From Paraburkholderia dioscoreae (GTDB taxonomy: Bacteria > Pseudomonadota > Gammaproteobacteria > Burkholderiales > Burkholderiaceae): a stretch of DNA of 64,000 bases. The notes under the pieces were generated by a model that did not search any database, was not told where the DNA came from, and saw only the letters and a list, made by a program, of their open reading frames with translations. The stretch is taken from positions 3,844,001 through 3,908,000 of the forward strand of contig NZ_LR699553.1 in NCBI RefSeq assembly GCF_902459535.1. The letters are read 5' to 3'. Made by a program: the position numbers and the translations under genes. Positions 22,321 through 32,100 of this stretch are shown here, in pieces (within the stretch, counting starts at the first letter, position 1; every line of letters starts with the position of its first letter).

Positions 22321-22343
22321 GCATCTACAGCGACCAGGCAAAC

Positions 22344-22841
22344 TCACTTACGCGCTTCAACCTGAATCAGCACGCTGTCGACAATCTCTTCCGGCGACAG
22401 TTCGATGCTCACCGTGATCGCCTCATCGGCGCCCGGCTCTTCGAGCGTGTCGAGCTGGCTTTGCAGCAGCGACGGATCGAAGAAATGGCCGGTGCGCGTG
22501 GTCAGGCGCTGCTCCAGTACCTCACGCGAACCCTTGAGGTAGACGAAGCACACGTCTTTATCGCCGTCGCGCAGAACGTCGCGATACGAGCGCTTCAGCG
22601 ACGAACACGTGAACACCGCCGTCTCGCCCGCCTTCTGCTTCTCCTCGATCGCCGCGCGGATCGTTTTCAGCCAGGGCCAGCGGTCTTCGTCCGTCAGCGG
22701 AATGCCGTGGTGCATTTTCTCTTTGTTGGCGGCGCTGTGAAATGCGTCGCCGTCGGTGAACGCGCAGTGCAGGCGCTCCGCGAGCATTTCGCCAATTCTC
22801 GTCTTGCCGGCGCCCGACACGCCCATTGCGATCAGAATCAT
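22344..22841 (-). CDS. gntK: Gluconokinase
   Basis: GntK phosphorylates gluconate to 6-phosphogluconate, the substrate of Edd. The 165-residue protein has an N-terminal P-loop (MGVSGAGKTRIGEMLAERL), the DGDAFHSAANKEKMHHGIPLTDEDRWPWL substrate segment and the family VFTCSSLKRSYRD region. I choose the ATG at 22841, preceded by AAGGAG at good spacing, over the adjacent upstream TTG. It follows gntP by 10 bp on the same strand. Confidence 0.96.
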   Translation of the reverse strand: MILIAMGVSGAGKTRIGEMLAERLHCAFTDGDAFHSAANKEKMHHGIPLTDEDRWPWLKTIRAAIEEKQKAGETAVFTCSSLKRSYRDVLRDGDKDVCFVYLKGSREVLEQRLTTRTGHFFDPSLLQSQLDTLEEPGADEAITVSIELSPEEIVDSVLIQVEARK

Positions 22842-22851
22842 CAAAAACTCC

Positions 22852-24249
22852 TTACACGACCGTCGCGAGTGCGAAGGTCAAACCCAAACCCATCAGCGAG
22901 ATGATGGTTTCGAGAAGCGACCATGTCTTGAAGGTCTGCCCCACCGTCATCCCGAAGTATTCCTTGATCAGCCAGAAACCGCCGTCGTTCACGTGCGAAA
23001 AGATCAGCGAACCCGAACCCGTGGCCAGCACCAGCAGCTCCGGCTTCACCTGCACCGCGCCCGCCGCCGCAATCGGCGCGACGATGCCGCAAGCGGTGGT
23101 CATCGCGACCGTCGCCGAGCCGGTTGCAAGGCGAATCAGCGCCGCGACGAGCCAGCCGAACAGCAACGGCGACAGATGCGCCGACGTCGCAGCATTGACG
23201 ATCTCCTTCGAAATGCCGCTATCCATCAGCACGCGCCCAAAGCCGCCGCCCGCGCCGACGATCAGCGTAATGCCCGCGATCGGCGCGAGACATTCGCCGC
23301 AGAATTTCTGGATCTGCTCGCGATCGAAGCCACGGCTCGCACCAAAGGTCCAGAAGCTGACCAGCACCGCGATCAGCAGCGCCACATCCGAATTACCGAC
23401 GAAACGCAGCAGATCGTTCGCCAAGGTCTTCTGCGTGAACACGAGGTCGGCCCAACTGCCTACCAGCATCAGGATAACCGGCAACAGGATCGTGAACAGC
23501 GTCACGCCGAAGCTCGGCAGTTCGCGCCTGGGCGCGGTCTTTTGCGCACCGTCACCGTTGTTCGCGGCATCGGTTTCATCGGCGCCGAGAAATTGCGAGG
23601 CGAGCGCGTTGTCTTTCGGCAGCTTGATATAGCGGCTGATCATCAACGCAAACAGCGGACCCGCGACGATTGCGGTCGGCACGCCGACAATCAGGCCATA
23701 GGCGATGGTCCTGCCGATATCCGCGTGATACGCCTGCACCGCGAGCATCGCGGCCGGGTGCGGCGGAAGCAGCCCGTGCACGACGGACAGACCCGCGACC
23801 ATTGGCAAGCCGACTAGCAGCAACGACTTGTTGGTGCGCTTCGCGACGTTGAAAGCAATCGGAATCAGCAGCACGAAACCGACTTCGAAGAACACCGGCA
23901 AGCCCACGATGATCGCGACGATCATCATCGCCCAGTGGATATTCTTCTCGCCGAAGAAGTCGATCAATGTGGTGGCGATGCGCTCGGCGCCGCCGGATTC
24001 GGCCATCATCTTGCCGAGCATCGTGCCGAGGCCGACCACGATCGCGATGTGGCCAAGCGTATTGCCATTGCCCGTTTCGAACGATTTGACGATCGTGCCG
24101 ATCGGCATGCCGGATGCGAGACCCAGCAGCAGCGACACGATGATCAGAACGAGGAACGGGTAAACCTTGTAGCGCGTGATCAGCAGGATCAGCAATGCGA
24201 TGGCGATCGCCGCGAAGACCAGCAGCATGCTGCCGTGGACAGCTTCCAT
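22852..24249 (-). CDS. gntP: Gluconate permease, GntP family
   Basis: This gluconate:H+ symporter of the inner membrane has 465 residues and 12-14 hydrophobic segments. It begins SMLLVFAAIAIALLILLITRYKVYPFLVLIIVSLLLG and includes the GntP-family motifs GLGTMLGKMMAESGGAERIA and FSHVNDGGFWLIKEYFGM. It forms a two-gene operon with gntK. The terminator at 24409 indicates that it is transcribed separately from edd-eda. Confidence 0.95.
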   Translation of the reverse strand: MEAVHGSMLLVFAAIAIALLILLITRYKVYPFLVLIIVSLLLGLASGMPIGTIVKSFETGNGNTLGHIAIVVGLGTMLGKMMAESGGAERIATTLIDFFGEKNIHWAMMIVAIIVGLPVFFEVGFVLLIPIAFNVAKRTNKSLLLVGLPMVAGLSVVHGLLPPHPAAMLAVQAYHADIGRTIAYGLIVGVPTAIVAGPLFALMISRYIKLPKDNALASQFLGADETDAANNGDGAQKTAPRRELPSFGVTLFTILLPVILMLVGSWADLVFTQKTLANDLLRFVGNSDVALLIAVLVSFWTFGASRGFDREQIQKFCGECLAPIAGITLIVGAGGGFGRVLMDSGISKEIVNAATSAHLSPLLFGWLVAALIRLATGSATVAMTTACGIVAPIAAAGAVQVKPELLVLATGSGSLIFSHVNDGGFWLIKEYFGMTVGQTFKTWSLLETIISLMGLGLTFALATVV

Positions 24250-24408
24250 GAAGCTCCTCCTTTTGCGTTATTGATTCTGAGTGCGGAACACGGTCAGCAC
24301 CTTGTCTCACGGTGACCTGTGCGGCGCCCTGAAACCGGGCTCACCGCGCGGACGCCGAATTTTACTGTGTGTCGTCTGCCCACGCGCACCGCTTCGTCGC
24401 GCATATCG

Positions 24409-24460
24409 AAAAGGAGCCTCGCCGCGACAGCCCGAACGGCTGTATCGACGAGGCTCCTTT
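24409..24460 (-). terminator. Terminator downstream of eda
   Basis: Outer arms AAAGGAGCCTCG/CGAGGCTCCTTT enclose an inner hairpin (ACAGCC/GGCTGT). It lies between eda and gntP. Confidence 0.75.
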
Positions 24461-24503
24461 GCATAGGGCCTTGATAACGGCTTAACGTGCGCGCCGCATC
24501 AAC

Positions 24504-25145
24504 TTAGTGGGCGGGCGCGGCCAATTGGCTCGCGGCGCGCGCGAGACGCGTGACCTCTTCCCAGTTGTGCGAAGCAAGCGCGGCTTTCGGCGTGAGCCAC
24601 GAACCGCCGACGCACACCACGTTCGGCAGCGACAGGAAAGTCGAAGCCGATTCGGCCGTGATACCGCCGGTCGGGCAGAATTTCAGATTCAGGAACGGGC
24701 CGTAGAAAGCTTGCAGCATCGGCACGCCGCCGGCCTGCTGGGCCGGGAAAAACTTCACGATCTCGTAGCCGAGTTCGAGCGCAGTGATGATGTCGGTCGG
24801 CGTCATCACGCCCGGCAGGAGCGGCAAGCCCGCGTCCTGTGCGGCCTTGTGCATGTCTTTCGTCAAACCCGGCGAGACGCCGAACTGTGCGCCCGCCTTT
24901 TTGGCCTGAGCGCAGTGCTCGGGCTTCGTAATCGTGCCGACACCGACCACGATATCCTCGGCCAGCTGGCTCGCGCGTTCAATCGCTTCCAGGCCGGCCG
25001 CCGTGCGCAGGGTGATTTCCAGCACCTTCACGCCACCCGCATGCAGCGCACGCGACACCTGCTCACCCTGTTCGACCGAGTCGAACGCGAGCACCGGAAT
25101 CACCGGGCCGAGGCGCACGATATCGCTTACTGTTTTCGACGTCAT
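24504..25145 (-). CDS. eda: KDPG aldolase (2-dehydro-3-deoxyphosphogluconate aldolase)
   Basis: Eda splits KDPG into pyruvate and glyceraldehyde-3-phosphate, the last dedicated Entner-Doudoroff step. The 213-residue protein has GPVIPVLAF at the first strand, the catalytic glutamate in VLEITLRTAAG and the Schiff-base lysine in YEIVKFFPAQQAGG. The start at 25145 follows an AAGGAGTC ribosome-binding site. A longer upstream reading would overlap edd and is rejected. It lies 25 bp after edd in the same operon. Confidence 0.97.
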   Translation of the reverse strand: MTSKTVSDIVRLGPVIPVLAFDSVEQGEQVSRALHAGGVKVLEITLRTAAGLEAIERASQLAEDIVVGVGTITKPEHCAQAKKAGAQFGVSPGLTKDMHKAAQDAGLPLLPGVMTPTDIITALELGYEIVKFFPAQQAGGVPMLQAFYGPFLNLKFCPTGGITAESASTFLSLPNVVCVGGSWLTPKAALASHNWEEVTRLARAASQLAAPAH

Positions 25146-25170
25146 AGTCAGACTCCTTGTTCTGCAGCGC

Positions 25171-27075
25171 TTAGCTGGCTTGAGTGGTGCTTGTATGTTT
25201 GCCGGTGTGAGCTTTTGCCGCTTCGCCGTGATGCGCCGAATGCTCGCCCACCATCGCGCCGAATACCGACGCACCCTGCTCCGCCGGCGCCGCCGCCGCG
25301 CGGAACACACCGAACAGTTCGCGGCCGAAGCCGACTTCGTTTTCCGCCTGATGTAGCGGCTGGACATTCGGCCGCGCGGCCCATTCGGCCACGTCGATCT
25401 CGATGTCGAGCACGCCGGCTTCGGCGTCGATCACCAATATGTCGCCCGTGCGCACCTTGCCGATCGGGCCTTGCAGCAAGGCTTCCGGCGACAGGTGAAT
25501 GACCGCAGGCACCTTGCCCGATGCGCCTGACATACGGCCATCCGTGACCAGCGCGACATGGAAACCTTGATCCTGCAACACACCGAGCAGCGGCGTCAAA
25601 CGATGCAGTTCAGGCATGCCGTTTGCGCGCGCGCCCTGGAAGCGCACCACCGCGATGAAGTCGCGCTTCAGTTCGCCTTTGTCGAACGCTTCCTGCACGG
25701 CTTCCTGAGAATCGAACACGATCGCCGGCGCCTTCACCTTGCGATGCTGCGCCGCCACCGCCGAAATCTTGATCACGCCGCGGCCGAGCTTGCCCTGCAT
25801 CAGACGCAAGCCGCCATCCGGCTGGAACGGCTCCTTGATGCCGCGCAGCACGGCCGTGTCTTCGCTGGCTTCGGCGCCCGGCACCCATTGCAGCTTGCCG
25901 TCGATCAGCTTCGGCTCTTCGGTGTAGTGCTTGAGTCCCTTGCCCGCGACCGTGTTGACGTCTTCGTGAAGCAAGCCGCCTTCCAGCAGATTGCGCACCA
26001 GGAACGCGACGCCGCCGGCCGCATGGAAGTGGTTCACGTCGGCCTTGCCATTCGGATAGATCTTCGCGAGCAACGGCACGGCTTGCGATAGCGCGTCGAA
26101 GTCGTCCCAGTCGATCACGATGCCCGCCGCGCGCGCAATCGCCACCAGGTGCAGCGTGTGATTGGTCGAGCCGCCTGTCGCCAGCAACGCGACGATGCCG
26201 TTGACAATCGCTTTCTCGTCGACCACGTGGCCAATCGGCATGTAGTTGCCGCGCTCGACCGTCAGATCGAGCACGCGGCGCGCGGCCTGCGCGGTCAATG
26301 CGTCGCGCAGCGGCGTATGCGGATGCACGAAAGCCGAACTCGGCAGATGCAAACCCATCACTTCCATCAGCATCTGATTGCTATTTGCCGTGCCGTAGAA
26401 CGTGCAGGTGCCGTGGCTGTGATACGCGGCGGCTTCCGCTTCGAGCAGCGCGTCGCGGCCGCACTGGCCGGTGGCGAAGAGCTGGCGCGTCTTGGCCTTA
26501 TCGTCGTTGGACAGGCCGCTGCCCATCGGGCCGGCCGGCACGAAGATGGTCGGCAGATGGCCGAATTGCAGCGCGCCGATCAGCAAGCCCGGCACGATCT
26601 TGTCGCAGATGCCGAGGCACAGTGCCGCGTCGAACATGTTGTGCGTCAGCGCGACCGCCGTGCTCATCGCGATCACTTCGCGCGAGAACAGCGACAGTTC
26701 CATGCCCGCGTTGCCTTGCGTGACGCCGTCGCACATGGCCGGCACGCCGCCCGCGAATTGCGCGACGCCGCCGTTTTCACGCGCGGCCTGCTTGATGATG
26801 TCCGGGTAGTTTTTGTACGGCGCGTGGGCCGACAACATTTCGTTGTACGAGGACACGATGCCGATGTTCGGCTCGCGAATCTGCTTGATGACGAGCTTGT
26901 CGTTGCCTTCGAGCCCGGCGAAACCGTGGGCCAGATTGGCGCACGAGAGCGCACCGCGCGCCGGGAACCGGCCTTGCGCCTGATCGATGCGGGCCAGATA
27001 CGCCTCGCGCGTAGGCTTGCTGCGCTCGACCACGCGTTGCGTGACCTTCAACAATTGCGAATGCGGGGAAACCAT
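25171..27075 (-). CDS. edd: 6-phosphogluconate dehydratase
   Basis: Edd dehydrates 6-phosphogluconate to KDPG and carries a labile Fe-S cluster. The 634-residue protein belongs to the IlvD/Edd family. It shows the N-terminal [16 protein letters not shown], cluster-ligand cysteines in [12 protein letters not shown] and [12 protein letters not shown], and the C-terminal [23 protein letters not shown]. The C-terminal tail (about 25 residues, His/Thr-rich, [14 protein letters not shown]) looks like a lineage extension. It is first in edd-eda and divergent from hexR. Confidence 0.97.
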   Translation of the reverse strand: MVSPHSQLLKVTQRVVERSKPTREAYLARIDQAQGRFPARGALSCANLAHGFAGLEGNDKLVIKQIREPNIGIVSSYNEMLSAHAPYKNYPDIIKQAARENGGVAQFAGGVPAMCDGVTQGNAGMELSLFSREVIAMSTAVALTHNMFDAALCLGICDKIVPGLLIGALQFGHLPTIFVPAGPMGSGLSNDDKAKTRQLFATGQCGRDALLEAEAAAYHSHGTCTFYGTANSNQMLMEVMGLHLPSSAFVHPHTPLRDALTAQAARRVLDLTVERGNYMPIGHVVDEKAIVNGIVALLATGGSTNHTLHLVAIARAAGIVIDWDDFDALSQAVPLLAKIYPNGKADVNHFHAAGGVAFLVRNLLEGGLLHEDVNTVAGKGLKHYTEEPKLIDGKLQWVPGAEASEDTAVLRGIKEPFQPDGGLRLMQGKLGRGVIKISAVAAQHRKVKAPAIVFDSQEAVQEAFDKGELKRDFIAVVRFQGARANGMPELHRLTPLLGVLQDQGFHVALVTDGRMSGASGKVPAVIHLSPEALLQGPIGKVRTGDILVIDAEAGVLDIEIDVAEWAARPNVQPLHQAENEVGFGRELFGVFRAAAAPAEQGASVFGAMVGEHSAHHGEAAKAHTGKHTSTTQAS

Positions 27076-27165
27076 CGGAACTCCTTCGTCGCTGGCGGCG
27101 GGCGGGCGCGCACCAGGCCAGGTAGGTATCGCGGGGATGTCGGATCAGTTAACAGCGCCATCTTA

Positions 27166-27178
27166 GTAGAAAAACTAC
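27166..27178. promoter_or_regulatory. Putative HexR operator near edd
   Basis: GTAGAAAAACTAC is a perfect palindrome of 4-bp arms around a 5-nt A tract, about 90 bp upstream of the edd start. It shares the TGTAG/CTACA half-site with the second site at 27296. HexR is known in other proteobacteria to bind such palindromes at edd and hexR promoters. Binding here is inferred. Confidence 0.55.
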
Positions 27179-27295
27179 ATGATCACAAGGACGAGCGCTG
27201 CTGCGCTGCGGCATCGATCACCGGTTCGCAACGCCCGACCAGCCTAGTTTTCGCGCATGACACCTAGGGTCTAGGGATTACACCTACCGCTAGAA

Positions 27296-27312
27296 ATGTA
27301 GTTTTTGTACAT
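27296..27312. promoter_or_regulatory. Putative HexR operator near hexR
   Basis: ATGTA-GTTTTTG-TACAT has perfect 5-bp arms and lies 54 bp upstream of hexR. The half-site and T tract match the site at 27166, suggesting one regulator controls edd-eda and its own gene. Confidence 0.55.
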
Positions 27313-27365
27313 GCCCAGCAATCGGATATAGTCCACGCATTCTTCAGCATAGTGCGAGTTTTCCA

Positions 27366-28211
27366 ATGATGCTGTCCCAGGTGGAAGAGATGCGCGACCA
27401 GTTGCGGCCGTCCGAACGCAAACTGGCCGATTACGTGATCGAAGCGCCGCGCGAAGTGCTCGACTTGTCCATGACCGAAGTGGCCGCCCGCGCGGGCGTG
27501 AGCCAGCCGACCATTGCGCGGTTTTGTCATGCGCTCGGCTTTTCGGGGTTTCGCGAGTTCAAGATCCGGCTTGCGCAGGGGATTGCGTCGGGTGTGCCGA
27601 CCGTCTATCGGGACGTACGGCCGGACGAGGGCGCGCCCGGTCTCATCGCCAAAGTTTTCGACCGGACCATCGGCACGCTGATCGAAGTGCGCAACAGCTT
27701 GTCACCGGATAGCGTCGAAGCGGCCGTCGATCTGCTGGCGAACGCGGCGCGCATCGAGTTCTACGGGGCGGGCGGCTCGGGCATTGCCGCGCAGGATATC
27801 CAGCACAAGTTTTTCCGGCTCGGCATGCCGAGCGTCGCGTACTCCGATCCGCATACCTATTCGATGTCGGCGGCGCTGCTCGGACCCGGCGATGTGGTGG
27901 TGGCGGTATCGAATACCGGCCGCACCCGCGATATCATCGAAGCCGCGCGTTCGGCGCTTGCCCGCGGCGCGAAAGTGATCGCGATCACGCATGGCAGCTC
28001 ACCGCTCGCGCGGGTCGCGTCGATCTGCCTGTTCTCGAACGTGGTCGAAGAAAACGATGTGTTTTCGCCGATGACATCGCGCATGTCGCATCTGGCGATC
28101 GGCGACATTCTGGCGGTCGGCGTCGCGCTCAAGCGCGGCCCCGAGTTGGTGGAGCGGGTGGGACAGGCGAAAGGGGTGATCGGACGGTTGAGGGTCGATG
28201 GCGAGAGTTGA
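27366..28211 (+). CDS. hexR: MurR/RpiR family transcriptional regulator HexR
   Basis: This 281-residue regulator has an N-terminal RpiR-type helix-turn-helix (VLDLSMTEVAARAGVSQPTIARFCHALGFSGFREFKIRLAQG) and a C-terminal SIS sugar-phosphate domain (RIEFYGAGGSGIAAQDIQHKF, VVVAVSNTGRTRDIIEAAR). HexR homologues repress Entner-Doudoroff genes and are relieved by KDPG. The divergent position to edd and two nearby palindromes fit that role. Either of the two adjacent ATGs at 27366/27369 could be the start. Confidence 0.93.
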   Translation: MMLSQVEEMRDQLRPSERKLADYVIEAPREVLDLSMTEVAARAGVSQPTIARFCHALGFSGFREFKIRLAQGIASGVPTVYRDVRPDEGAPGLIAKVFDRTIGTLIEVRNSLSPDSVEAAVDLLANAARIEFYGAGGSGIAAQDIQHKFFRLGMPSVAYSDPHTYSMSAALLGPGDVVVAVSNTGRTRDIIEAARSALARGAKVIAITHGSSPLARVASICLFSNVVEENDVFSPMTSRMSHLAIGDILAVGVALKRGPELVERVGQAKGVIGRLRVDGES

Positions 28212-28227
28212 TGCCCACGAGATAAAG

Positions 28228-28251
28228 AAGGCCTGCGCGATGGCAGGCCTT
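28228..28251. terminator. Terminator between hexR and the OmpA-type gene
   Basis: AGGCCTGC/GCAGGCCT forms an 8-bp stem with a 6-nt loop between convergent genes. The flanking A and T tracts are short. Confidence 0.65.
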
Positions 28252-28277
28252 TGAGATCAAACAATGCGCGCTGCTCT

Positions 28278-29024
28278 TTACTCCGCAAATACGCGGACGT
28301 CGACGCGGCGGTTCTGCATGCGGCCTTCGGCCGTGGCATTCGATGCAACCGGATCGGCGCTCCCCAGACCTCGCGCGACGAACTGGTCGACGTGGAGCCC
28401 GCCGTCGCGCAGATATTGCACGACAGCGGCGGCACGAGCCTGGGAGAGGTTCAGGTTATGCGCCTCCGAACCTGTCGCATCGGTATAACCCACCACCGTC
28501 AAGCGATGCAGGTTGATGCCCTGATTCACGCTCATGAAGTGGTCGAGGTTTTTCTTTGCAATGGGGCTAAGCATTGCGCTATCCGTTGCGAAGTTCGCGT
28601 TGCCTTGCAGCAGTAACCGAACCTGCGGCACCGCCTGTTTGGCTTGCGGCTGCGCAGCGGGCTGCGGCGGAACCGGTTGTTGCGCAACCGGCGGCTGCGA
28701 AACCGGTTGCTCCACAACCGGCTTGCCGCACATGAAGGTCAACTCGCGCGGATCCTTCTTCGGTGCGGCGTCGCTCACGCGATCCACTGCTTCGAGCCAT
28801 GTCACAGGTTGAGTCTTACAGGTCTCCCCCGCCACACGCACGCAACTCTTCGCGCTTTCAAAGAGTCCCTCGCAGTTGACCCGATAAATCGGCGCCTGCT
28901 GGTTCGGCACGCTCACTGCGCGAAGCGTATAGGTTGGACCCGACTGCGTGGTACATGCAGCAAGAAATGTCACGAGCGCGCCGAGTAGCAGCACGCGCGG
29001 AGACTTGGAAAGAGTGGTGTTCAT
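28278..29024 (-). CDS. OmpA family lipoprotein
   Basis: This 248-residue outer-membrane lipoprotein has a signal peptide with a lipobox (LGALVTFLAACTTQS, Cys at about residue 24). A central Pro/Gln/Val-rich spacer (QPVSQPPVAQQPVPPQPA) is followed by a C-terminal OmpA/MotB peptidoglycan-binding domain with ANFATDSAMLSPIAKKNLDHF, VVGYTDATGSEAHNLNLSQARA and NRRVDVRV. It sits 126 bp downstream of the giant adhesin on the same strand, a position often taken by accessory envelope proteins of trimeric autotransporters. Co-transcription and an accessory role are inferred. Confidence 0.9.
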   Translation of the reverse strand: MNTTLSKSPRVLLLGALVTFLAACTTQSGPTYTLRAVSVPNQQAPIYRVNCEGLFESAKSCVRVAGETCKTQPVTWLEAVDRVSDAAPKKDPRELTFMCGKPVVEQPVSQPPVAQQPVPPQPAAQPQAKQAVPQVRLLLQGNANFATDSAMLSPIAKKNLDHFMSVNQGINLHRLTVVGYTDATGSEAHNLNLSQARAAAVVQYLRDGGLHVDQFVARGLGSADPVASNATAEGRMQNRRVDVRVFAE

Positions 29025-29150
29025 TTCGGGAATTCAGTCGATTGAAGCGGCGCCCTTGCCGCGTGTTTTTTGCGGACAAGAGCGCGCTTGCTGTTAAGTC
29101 AAAACAGACCAGGCTGACGGACGAGACTCACGCCCCACCCGTCATGGCAC

Positions 29151-32100
29151 TTACCACTGGTAGGACGCACCCACACCTACCGTCGTGCCTTGCGAGCTCG
29201 TGCCCGCGCCGGCCTTCATCTTCAGGTTCTGGGTGATGCGCGCCGAGACGCCGAGCGCCACAGCCTGCGAACCCTTGTACGAGCCACCGCCGACACCAAC
29301 CGCGATCGTCTTGCCTTGATCGACGTCCGGAATCATGGTCAGCGCGGTAGCCGCCGCGATACCCGCATACGCATTCCGCGCGACCTGATTCACGCCGTTC
29401 TGCACCGCGTTGATCTGCTGGTCGGTATAGTCCTTCGCCGACGTGCCGGCCGGCAGGTTGCCCACCGACGCGCCGATCGCCTCGTTCAACTGGCCGACGT
29501 TGACCGCGTCGGTGGTTGCCGTACCTGCTGCGACATGGGCGATCTGACGTTCGTTGCCCGCCGAGCCCACCGACACCGTGTTGTCACGGTCCGCCACCGA
29601 GTTCGCACCCAGTGCCACCGAGTTGGCCCCGGTCGCCCGCGCATTCGCACCCATTGCCGTCGAATGCGTGCCGCTGGCGAGCGCGGCTTCCGTGTCACGG
29701 TTGCCGTCTGCTGCGAACATCGGATTGCCGCCCGAGATAGCGAGATTCTTAACGGAGGAGATCGCCGCATTCATCTGGCTGACGTTGACCGCATCGTCAC
29801 CGGCCGAGCCTGCCGCCACGTTGCGGATCGTCGTGCCGCCTGCCACACCGTTACCCATGGTGACGGTGTTGTAGTTGGCCGAACCGTCCGCGTTGTGGTC
29901 ATACGTGACGGCGGCGTTGGTCGTGCCATCCGTATTGATCACGCCCGACGCCTTCAACTGCGCGACGTTCACTGCATCCGTGTCCGCCGTACCGGCCGCC
30001 ACATTGGTGATCTGGCGCTCCGCACCGGCCGCGCCCACCGACACCGTGTTGGCACGGTCAGCCACCGAATTCGAACCCAATGCAACCGAGTTCGCCGCCT
30101 GCGACCGGGCGTTACCGCCGATCGCCACCGACTCCGCGCCTGTCGCCTGCGAATCAGCCAAACCCGAGTTGGCGTGGAAGTACATGACGCCGCTACCGGT
30201 GCTGATGTTGTTCAGCGTGTTGTTGATATTGGTGATGTCAGTCGAGTTCTGCGCCACGCGGCCGTCAAGGTTGGTAATCGCGTCACCCACGTTGTTGACA
30301 GTCGTGCCATTCACCACATACGACGGAGCTGTAACCGAACCATCCGGGTTCACGGAGGAACCGCCGCCCATCGCATCCGCCGTCGAACTGGCCAGTGCGT
30401 ACAGTTGCGAACCGCTCACGGCGTCCACGCTCTTCGCGTTCACGTCGCCTGCCGACACGCCCGTCAGTTTGCGCACACCCGCCGTGCCCGTGAAGTCCAC
30501 CACCGTACCGTTGGTGTCCTTCGCGACTGTGATGTTGCGCGTCGTCGCATCCTGCTTCACCAGGCCCACCCCACCATTGTTGACAGTGTTGGTCAGGTTG
30601 GTGATGTCGGTAGAGTTCTGCGTCACCTGCTGGTTGGTTGCATACAGTTCGCTGCCATTGACCGCATCCGTGCTCGTCGCGCTCACGCGGCCAGCCGCCA
30701 CGTTCGTGATCGTGCGCTCACTACCCGCTGCGCCCACGCTCACGGTGCTCGACGCAGCCGTGCCAGCAAACGTGTAGGTGATACCGCCGATCATCGTGCC
30801 GGAAGTCGCCACCGCCGTTGTCGTCATGGAACCCGCGCCCAGTGCAACCGCGCCGGCGTTGGACGCTTTCGCACCGTTACCCAGTGCGACTGCATTGGTG
30901 GCGCTTGCCACTGCTGCCGGACCTGCCGCCAGGCTGTCCGTCGCCGTTGCTGAGGAATCGGCAAGCGTCGAGTTGGCGTGGAAGTACTTGATGCCACCGC
31001 CACCGTTGGTGATGTTGTTGACCACGTTGCTGATGTTGGTGACGTTGCCAGCAATGTTGCTGACGTTGTTGCTCAGGCTGTTCACGTTGTTGTTGACCGT
31101 GTTGACCTTTGCGTCTTCTGACATCAACTGGCTTACGTTGACCGCGTCCGTAGCGGCCGAGCCCGCTGCAACATTCGTGATGCGACGTTCCTTGCCTGCC
31201 GAGCCTACCGACACTTCACCACCCGTTGCCATAGCTGCCGAGATTGGCGTGCCGCCGAGCGGGGTGAAACCGGCCGTCGTCAGCGTCGTCGAGTTCGCCA
31301 CCGAGTTCGAGCCCAGTGCTACCGAGTTGGCTGTCGTTGCCTGAGCATTGCCACCGATCGCCACCGCATCCGTGCCCGTCGCGGACGAGTCGGCCAGCGT
31401 CGAGTTCGCGTGGAAGTACTTGATGCCATCGCCACCGTTGGTGATGTTGTTCACCACGTTGCTGATGTTGGTGACATCGCCAGCGATGTTGTTGACCGTA
31501 CCCGTAACATTCGCCACGTTCTGGTTCGTCGCGTACAGCTGAGAACCGTTCACCGCGTCCGTGCTCGTCGCACCCAGGTCGCCAGCCTTCAGGTTCGTGA
31601 TCTTCGTACCCGATGCTCCGCCCAGCGTCACCACATCGTGTGCCGACGAGTCGTACATCACCGCATCGCCCATCTGGCCGTTGATGTTCGTGACCTGCGT
31701 GCTGAGGTTGGTGATGTCGCTCGCGTTCTGGTTGACCTTTGCGTCTTCCGACATCAACTGGCTTACGTTGACCGCGTCCGTAGCGGCCGAGCCCGCTGCA
31801 ACATTCGTGATGCGACGTTCCTTGTCCGCTGAGCCCACCGACACTTCGCCATTGGTCACCGAGGCCATGCCCGACAACGTGCCGCTGCCCGGGTTGTAAC
31901 CTGCTGCCGACAGGTTTGCCATCGTCGTCGAACCCGAGCCCAGTGCCACCGAGTTGGCTGTCGTTGCCTGAGCATTGCCACCGATTGCCACCGCTTCCGT
32001 GCCCGTTGCCGACGAGTCCGCCAGTGTCGAGTTCGCATGGAAGTACTTGATGCCTCCACCACCGTTGGTGATGTTGTTCACCACGTTGCTGATGTTGGTG

